A DNA stretch of 47,944 bases, taken from NCBI GenBank assembly GCA_017454945.1, contig JAFTCA010000101.1, positions 1-47,944 of the forward strand, read 5' to 3'. Shown here one piece after another: positions 43,823 through 47,944 of this stretch (within the stretch, counting starts at the first letter, position 1; each line of letters opens with the position of its first letter). The notes under the pieces are model-generated. The model made no database searches, was not told where the DNA came from, and worked only from the letters and a program-made list of their open reading frames with translations. The translations under genes were made by a program, and so were the position numbers. This DNA comes from Bacteroidales bacterium (GTDB lineage Bacteria; Bacteroidota; Bacteroidia; Bacteroidales; WCHB1-69).

Positions 43823-44857
43823 ATGAGCTATAAAACAATAGAAAAAACGACAGAAAAGCTTACCAAAGAAGACTTTGCAAGCGACCAGATGGTAAAATGG
43901 TGCCCCGGTTGCGGTAACCACTCCATTTTAGCAGCTGTTGAAAATGTATTTCCTCAAATAGGTTATAAAAAAGAGAATTTCTGCGTTATCTCGGGTATCG
44001 GATGTTCTTCACGTTTCCCGTACTACATGAACACCTACGGATTTCACAGCATTCACGGTCGTGCCAACCCCATTGCCACGGGCGTACGCTTGGTGAACCG
44101 CGGTTTGAGTGTTTGGGTAGCCACTGGTGACGGCGACTCGCTGGCTATTGGCGGCAACCACTTCATTCACGTTATCCGACGCAACATTGACATCAACATC
44201 ATGTTGTTCAACAACAAGATATACGGTTTAACCAAAGGCCAGTACTCACCTACCACCCCGATGGGTCAGATCACCAAATCATCGCCGCAAGGCACCATCG
44301 AGCACCCATTCACCGTGGGCGAACTGGTATTGGGAGCACAGGGCACTTTCTTTGCACGTGTTATCGACAACAACCCGAAGCACATCAGCGAAGTGATGCT
44401 CGAAGCTGCCAAGCACGACGGCACCTCTGTAGTTGAGATGCTGCAAAACTGCGTTATCTTCAACGACGGCGCGCACAAGATGATCACCGACAAAGAGACA
44501 CGCGATGACATGCAACTCTATTTGAAACAGGGCGAGCCTATGATTTTCGGCAAGGAGAAGAACAAAGGTATCATCCTCACTCCACAGGGACTGCAAGTAG
44601 CCACCATTGGCGAAAACGGCATCACAGAGAAGGATATCCTGGTTCATGACATGTATGCCCGCAACCGCGGTCTGCACCTGATGCTGGCCAAGATGAAACC
44701 GCCGTATTTCCCCATCGCATTGGGCGTTATCCGTTCGGTAGAAGCCGAAACTTACGACCAGTTGTTGGAGAATCAAATCAACGAAGGCAAGGCCAACGGC
44801 AAAATCAAATGTGTGGACGACCTGCTCAACAGCGGCGACACATGGGAGATTAAATAA
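43823..44857 (+). CDS. korB: 2-oxoacid:ferredoxin oxidoreductase, beta subunit (KorB type)
   Basis: A 344-residue thiamine-diphosphate subunit. Signatures: WCPGCGNHSIL near the N-terminus, ISGIGCSSRFPYYMNTYGFHSIHGRANPIATGV, the ThDP motif GDGDSLAIGGNHFIH ending at MLFNNKIYGLTKGQYSPTTP. There is no four-cysteine ferredoxin domain of its own beyond the CPGC region, as usual for KorB. It pairs with KorA directly upstream. An imperfect terminator follows. Confidence 0.92.
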   Translation: MSYKTIEKTTEKLTKEDFASDQMVKWCPGCGNHSILAAVENVFPQIGYKKENFCVISGIGCSSRFPYYMNTYGFHSIHGRANPIATGVRLVNRGLSVWVATGDGDSLAIGGNHFIHVIRRNIDINIMLFNNKIYGLTKGQYSPTTPMGQITKSSPQGTIEHPFTVGELVLGAQGTFFARVIDNNPKHISEVMLEAAKHDGTSVVEMLQNCVIFNDGAHKMITDKETRDDMQLYLKQGEPMIFGKEKNKGIILTPQGLQVATIGENGITEKDILVHDMYARNRGLHLMLAKMKPPYFPIALGVIRSVEAETYDQLLENQINEGKANGKIKCVDDLLNSGDTWEIK

Positions 44858-44863
44858 CAAACG

Positions 44864-44894
44864 AAAGGGCATTGGTAACGATGTCCCTTTTTTT
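44864..44894 (+). terminator. Probable korAB terminator (imperfect)
   Basis: AAGGGCAT pairs, with one bulge, with ATGTCCCTT around TGGTAACG, followed by seven T-rich bases. It lies a few bases after the korB stop codon. Confidence 0.6.
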
Positions 44895-45060
44895 GTTTTC
44901 TCCCGAGAATTCGCAGACGAGCGCGGAAAGGGCTACCGATTTATTTTCCACAGAATGCGCTGATAGGCGCGGAAGGATTCATGCACTGATTCGTGGAAAA
45001 TTATACGCCACGGATCACACGTATCTACACGAAAAAATATAAGAGCCCAAAAATATTCAC
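44895..45060. other. Degenerate repeat-like intergenic stretch before higB
   Basis: No gene. GCGCGGAA recurs at 44921 and 44967, and GCCACGGATCACACG with CTACACG (45008-45030) resembles the CCACGGATTACACGGATT class of dispersed repeats common in Bacteroidota, in worn form. I see no clear hairpin. Confidence 0.35.
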
Positions 45061-45063
45061 TTT

Positions 45064-45096
45064 TTTGCGAACATGTCCAAAAGTTTTGTATTTTTG
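45064..45096 (+). promoter_or_regulatory. Promoter of the higBA operon, -33/-7 pair
   Basis: TTTG at 45064-45067 and TATTTTTG at 45089-45096, 21 bases apart, match the phylum consensus. The higB start is 20 bases further, so the leader is very short and would sit within reach of a HigA operator, although no clear inverted repeat was found. Confidence 0.6.
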
Positions 45097-45116
45097 CGCA
45101 CGAAAAGATTCTTCAC

Positions 45117-45434
45117 ATGAAGGTTTATTTTGAGCAGGATTACTTACAGAATCTTTATGAGACTGGTAGCAGTAGAGATAAAAAACATCGCTTTCAGCCA
45201 GGCGTGATAAAGAAATACATTAGAATTATTGACTTAATGATTGTCTCACCAAATGTAACATCTTTAGCACAATATAATTCTCTGCGCTATGAGAAATTAG
45301 TTGGAAACAAAGCAGGACTTTCATCAGTGCGAGTGAATAATCAATACAGAATAGAGTTTGAGGAACAAACGGAAGACAATGAGACCATTGCAACCATCGT
45401 CAATATTACAGAATTAAGCAATCATTACCAATGA
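45117..45434 (+). CDS. higB: Type II toxin, RelE/HigB family
   Basis: A 105-residue RelE-fold ribonuclease toxin of the HigB type, which cleaves mRNA on the ribosome. Visible are an early beta/helix unit (MKVYFEQDYLQNLYETG), KYIRIIDLMIVSPNVTSLAQYNSLRYEKL, and the basic core GNKAGLSSVRVNNQYRIEFEE typical of RelE/HigB (Arg in VRVNNQYRI). As in HigBA systems the toxin precedes the antitoxin. It overlaps higA by four bases (ATGA at 45431-45434). Confidence 0.88.
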   Translation: MKVYFEQDYLQNLYETGSSRDKKHRFQPGVIKKYIRIIDLMIVSPNVTSLAQYNSLRYEKLVGNKAGLSSVRVNNQYRIEFEEQTEDNETIATIVNITELSNHYQ

Positions 45435-45754
45435 AAAATATAGAAGCCGATAAATTGGAACCATTTATCCCCACACATCCCGGAGAAATCCTCAAGGATG
45501 AAATTGATTATCGTGGTATTTCGCAACGAGCATTAGCTGCGAAAATTGGTGTGTCATACACACAACTTAACGAAGTTTTGAATGGAAAACGTCCACTAAA
45601 CACTGAAATGGCCTTGCTTATTGCTGCGGCTCTCGATTTGGATGCTGAACCTCTACTTGCATTACAAATGCGTTATAATATGATTACTGCACGACGCAAT
45701 TCATCTTTCGCAGCCCGTCTCAAACAAATTCACAAAATCGCCTCAGTGCTATAA
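45431..45754 (+). CDS. higA: Antitoxin, HigA-type XRE-family regulator
   Basis: A 107-residue DNA-binding antitoxin. The N-terminal PTHPGEILKDEIDYRGISQRALAAKIGVSYTQLNEVLNGKRPLNTEMALLIAAALDLDAEPLL is a classical HigA helix-turn-helix (HTH at about 30-65), and the C-terminus (LALQMRYNMITARR) fits HigA. It would neutralise HigB and repress the operon from the promoter at 45064-45096. It overlaps higB by four bases. Confidence 0.92.
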   Translation: MKNIEADKLEPFIPTHPGEILKDEIDYRGISQRALAAKIGVSYTQLNEVLNGKRPLNTEMALLIAAALDLDAEPLLALQMRYNMITARRNSSFAARLKQIHKIASVL

Positions 45755-45763
45755 AAAATTCTT

Positions 45764-45771
45764 TACCTTTG
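45764..45771 (+). promoter_or_regulatory. -7 element for the DUF4340 gene
   Basis: TACCTTTG (TAnnTTTG) lies 21 bases upstream of the start at 45792, so the DUF4340-ribD pair can be transcribed apart from higBA. No -33 box is obvious. Confidence 0.5.
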
Positions 45772-45791
45772 CACTCCAATAAAACAAACCA

Positions 45792-46868
45792 ATGAAAAAA
45801 ACTAGACTTATACTTATCATAGCTATTGTGTGCATCGTCGCCACTATCATCGGCCTTATTGTCGCTAATCGTTCGCGCGGCGAATCGGCCATATCGACCA
45901 TGTTTGCCGTGGAGCATCCTGAAAACATCACCAAGATCTTCATGGCCGACATGCACGGCAACCAAGTGCTGCTGACAAAAAAAGAGGATAAGTGGATGGT
46001 GAACGACTCTGTGGAGGCACTGGAAAGCAATGTGGCCGACCTGCTGCACATCCTGGGCAGTCTGACCGTTCGCCAGTCGGTACCGCAAAAGGCCATGAAC
46101 ACCATCAACAAGGTGCTCTCAACTGGTTCTGTGAAAGTGGAAGTCTACGAAATGGCGCCAAAATTCAGCATTTTCGGCATCAAATTCTTTGTAAAAGAGC
46201 GTAATACCAAAACCTACTATATGGGACCGGCCACACAAGACAACATGGCCAACTTTGCTCTTTTGGAAGGAATGGACGAGCCTTACATCATCCATGTGCC
46301 TGGCTTCCGCGGCTTCATCACACCCCGATTCTCGCAATTTCCAGAGACATGGGTAAGCCACAACATCTTCAACACCAAGATCACCCGCATAGCTTCACTG
46401 GAAGTGAACGATTGGGAGCGTCCAGCCGAATCATTCATGCTGGTAAAAAAAGGTGCCCGATTCTTTGATCTATTTAGTGAAGGCGGCGAATTAGTACCGC
46501 AATACGATACCACCAAGGTTATTGATATGCTGTCGGAATACCGTGAGAAGAACTTCGAGTCGATTGTAACTGACTTAGATGCGAAAGAGAAACAGCGCAT
46601 TTTGGATTCCAACCTATTCAAAACCATCATCTTGAAAGATGTAGATGGCAACCAGACCCAACTCGACCTCTATCGCATGGAAGATGATGAGGACGCCACG
46701 CCATACAGCGATGCGACGATGACGGATGAAATCAGCAGCATGTACAACCGCGACCGCTTTTACGGTGTGGTCAATAACAACCCTAAGGTGCTGTACAAAC
46801 TGCAATATTACCATTTTGACCGTCAGGTGCAGCCGCTCTCTTACTTCCTTCTTGACGGCAAAAAATAG
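45792..46868 (+). CDS. Membrane-anchored DUF4340-domain protein
   Basis: A 358-residue protein with one N-terminal helix (about 6-26, LILIIAIVCIVATIIGLIVA) and a large extracytoplasmic part. The VLLTKKEDKWMVNDSVEALESNVADLLHILGSLTV stretch and the repeated beta/alpha pattern resemble DUF4340, a domain often encoded with GldG-type ABC proteins in other genomes. Here it is instead 6 bases upstream of ribD. Later parts (DLDAKEKQRILDSNLFKTIILKDVDGNQTQLDLYRM) repeat the DUF4340-like pattern. Function unknown; probably envelope. Confidence 0.75.
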   Translation: MKKTRLILIIAIVCIVATIIGLIVANRSRGESAISTMFAVEHPENITKIFMADMHGNQVLLTKKEDKWMVNDSVEALESNVADLLHILGSLTVRQSVPQKAMNTINKVLSTGSVKVEVYEMAPKFSIFGIKFFVKERNTKTYYMGPATQDNMANFALLEGMDEPYIIHVPGFRGFITPRFSQFPETWVSHNIFNTKITRIASLEVNDWERPAESFMLVKKGARFFDLFSEGGELVPQYDTTKVIDMLSEYREKNFESIVTDLDAKEKQRILDSNLFKTIILKDVDGNQTQLDLYRMEDDEDATPYSDATMTDEISSMYNRDRFYGVVNNNPKVLYKLQYYHFDRQVQPLSYFLLDGKK

Positions 46869-46874
46869 CGTTTT

Positions 46875-47840
46875 ATGGCCCATTTGACCGAAGACGAGAT
46901 ATTCATGAAGCGTTGCCTGGAACTGGCCGCCAACGGCTTAGGTTCAGTACAACCCAATCCTATGGTGGGCGCTGTCATCGTAGTGGACGGCCGCATCATT
47001 GGTGAAGGCTGGCACCATCGGTACGGTGAGGCCCACGCCGAAGTGAATGCCCTCGCTTCTGTCAAGGAGACAGCACTACTGACGAAAGCCACCTTGTATG
47101 TAAATCTGGAGCCCTGTTCGCACTTCGGCAAGACACCGCCCTGTTGCGACGCTCTTATCCGCCATCATATTCCGCGTGTGGTCATCGGCACGGTGGACTC
47201 TAACCCTAAAGTCAGCGGTGAAGGCATTCGTCGTATGCGCGCTGCCGGCATCGAAGTGGTGACGGACGTGCTGGCCGACGAGTGTCGCCAACTCAACAAA
47301 CGCTTTTTCACCTTCCACGAGCAACACCGCCCCTACATCATCCTCAAGTGGGCACAGACTGCCGACGGCTATATGGACATCGACCGAGGCAACGAAGCGC
47401 CACACGACTACTGGATTACCAATCAGGAGATGAAGGTGCTGACGCACAAATGGCGTAGCGAAGAAGACGCTATCCTCATCGGTTACAACACTTTGCTGAA
47501 TGACCATCCACAACTGACCACCCGCGAATACACGGGCAAAAATCCCCAACGGTTTGTGATGGCACACGAAGGCACGCCCCTACCCGACGGTTTCAGCCTT
47601 TTGTCCGACAATGTGCGCGAAGCGTTACAGCAACTCTACGAAAAGCAGATACAATCGGTCATTGTGGAAGGCGGCAGGAAAACGCTGGATAAGTTCCTAC
47701 AAAGCGGCCTATGGGACGAAGCTCGCATACTGACAGGCAATAAGACATTTGGAGCAGGTTTGCCAGCCCCCGTCATCTCATTGCCAGCAGTTGAGGAAAA
47801 TGATGTTAATGGGGATGTGATAAGGATGGTGTATAGATAA
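46875..47840 (+). CDS. ribD: Bifunctional riboflavin biosynthesis deaminase/reductase RibD
   Basis: A 321-residue enzyme of riboflavin synthesis with two domains: an N-terminal deaminase (1-145) and a C-terminal reductase (about 150-321). The deaminase zinc site is visible: HAEVNAL and EPCSHFGKTPPC; the N-terminal MKRCLELAANGLGSVQPNPMVGAVIV is the family signature. The reductase part shows ILKWAQTADGYMD, LIGYNTLLNDHPQLTTR and VIVEGGRKTLDKFL. Length is slightly short (E. coli about 367). It follows the DUF4340 gene by 6 bases. No FMN riboswitch was seen upstream. Confidence 0.93.
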   Translation: MAHLTEDEIFMKRCLELAANGLGSVQPNPMVGAVIVVDGRIIGEGWHHRYGEAHAEVNALASVKETALLTKATLYVNLEPCSHFGKTPPCCDALIRHHIPRVVIGTVDSNPKVSGEGIRRMRAAGIEVVTDVLADECRQLNKRFFTFHEQHRPYIILKWAQTADGYMDIDRGNEAPHDYWITNQEMKVLTHKWRSEEDAILIGYNTLLNDHPQLTTREYTGKNPQRFVMAHEGTPLPDGFSLLSDNVREALQQLYEKQIQSVIVEGGRKTLDKFLQSGLWDEARILTGNKTFGAGLPAPVISLPAVEENDVNGDVIRMVYR

Positions 47841-47851
47841 GGATAAAGGAG

Positions 47852-47877
47852 ATTCCGCTGCACTGCGTTTGCGGAAT
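47852..47877. repeat. ATTCCGC hairpin repeat, copy 2
   Basis: ATTCCGC (47852-47858) pairs with GCGGAAT (47871-47877). The whole stretch, with the preceding GAG and the following GAGAACAAAGAAC, is closely similar to the hairpin at 34321-34350. It comes 11 bases after the ribD stop codon. Confidence 0.65.
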
Positions 47878-47880
47878 GGA

Positions 47881-47944
47881 GAACAAAGAACAGAGGGACG
47901 CAGTGCCTGCGTCCGAAATTCAAAATTCAAAATTCAAAATTCAA
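47881..47944. repeat. Palindrome and AATTCAAA iterations at the window end
   Basis: GAACAAAGAAC is followed by the hairpin GGACGCAG-TGC-CTGCGTCC (47896-47914), then AATTCAAAATTCAAAATTC units up to the last base. The same order (AGAACAAAG unit, AATTC unit, palindrome) in varied form is seen at 581-661 and 19246-19307. Confidence 0.65.

Noticed and set aside
46600..46874. An FMN riboswitch upstream of ribD
   Set aside because: Only 6 bases separate ribD from the preceding gene and no riboswitch-like structure is visible.

Overview
The window is a stretch of chromosome from a member of the Bacteroidota, most likely an anaerobic, uncultured-type Bacteroidales. The evidence is a complete type IX secretion (T9SS) core operon (porP-gldK-gldL-gldM-gldN), gldFG, PorP/FISUMP/PepSY-like/DUF5606 families typical of this phylum, 2-oxoglutarate:ferredoxin oxidoreductase (korAB), promoters of the Bacteroidota type (TAnnTTTG -7 boxes) and little use of Shine-Dalgarno sites. 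I saw no rRNA, tRNA, CRISPR array, complete insertion sequence or prophage.

Layout. 1-4,220 is accessory-like: a small macro-like/phage-associated protein, a secreted glycoside hydrolase flanked by direct repeats, an ORF6N-domain protein and a 480-base gene-free stretch holding a 230-bp palindrome-bounded repeat element. 4,221-9,497 carries three FISUMP-domain surface proteins on the minus strand; two carry a T9SS-sorting-like module near the N-terminus. 9,709-13,676 holds a small lipoprotein, a HAD phosphatase, kbl, an M28/glutaminyl-cyclase-like lipoprotein and pyrE. 13,824-19,244 is a plus-strand run: a lipoprotein, DUF5606, an anchored unknown, fabG and an MsbA-like ABC exporter. 19,316-26,929 is a minus-strand run: cstA, gmhB, lpxL-type acyltransferase, a CPA2 antiporter, a small lipoprotein and gldF-gldG. 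27,165-28,048 is a tandem pair of PepSY-like proteins, then sufS (minus) and gyrB (plus) diverge. 31,795-37,976 is the T9SS operon, facing a large secreted lamin-tail-domain protein (38,066-40,660, minus). 40,769-47,840 holds asd, korA-korB, a higBA toxin-antitoxin pair, a DUF4340 protein and ribD.

How the parts connect. The envelope theme dominates: the T9SS core, candidate T9SS cargo (FISUMP proteins, LTD protein), LPS enzymes (GmhB, LpxL-type, MsbA-like), at least seven lipoproteins, and a glutaminyl-cyclase-like lipoprotein. All seven non-lipoprotein signal peptides I can read are predicted to be cut before a glutamine, exactly the substrate for that cyclase.

Non-coding structure is unusually rich: hairpins with a constant CGTGC/GCACG stem and variable 5-base loops, a family of AGACG-edged palindromes (two of which double as terminators), two copies of an ATTCCGC...GCGGAAT hairpin (one between gldK and gldL), and AT-rich dispersed repeats next to many stop codons. 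These are the least explained parts of the window.
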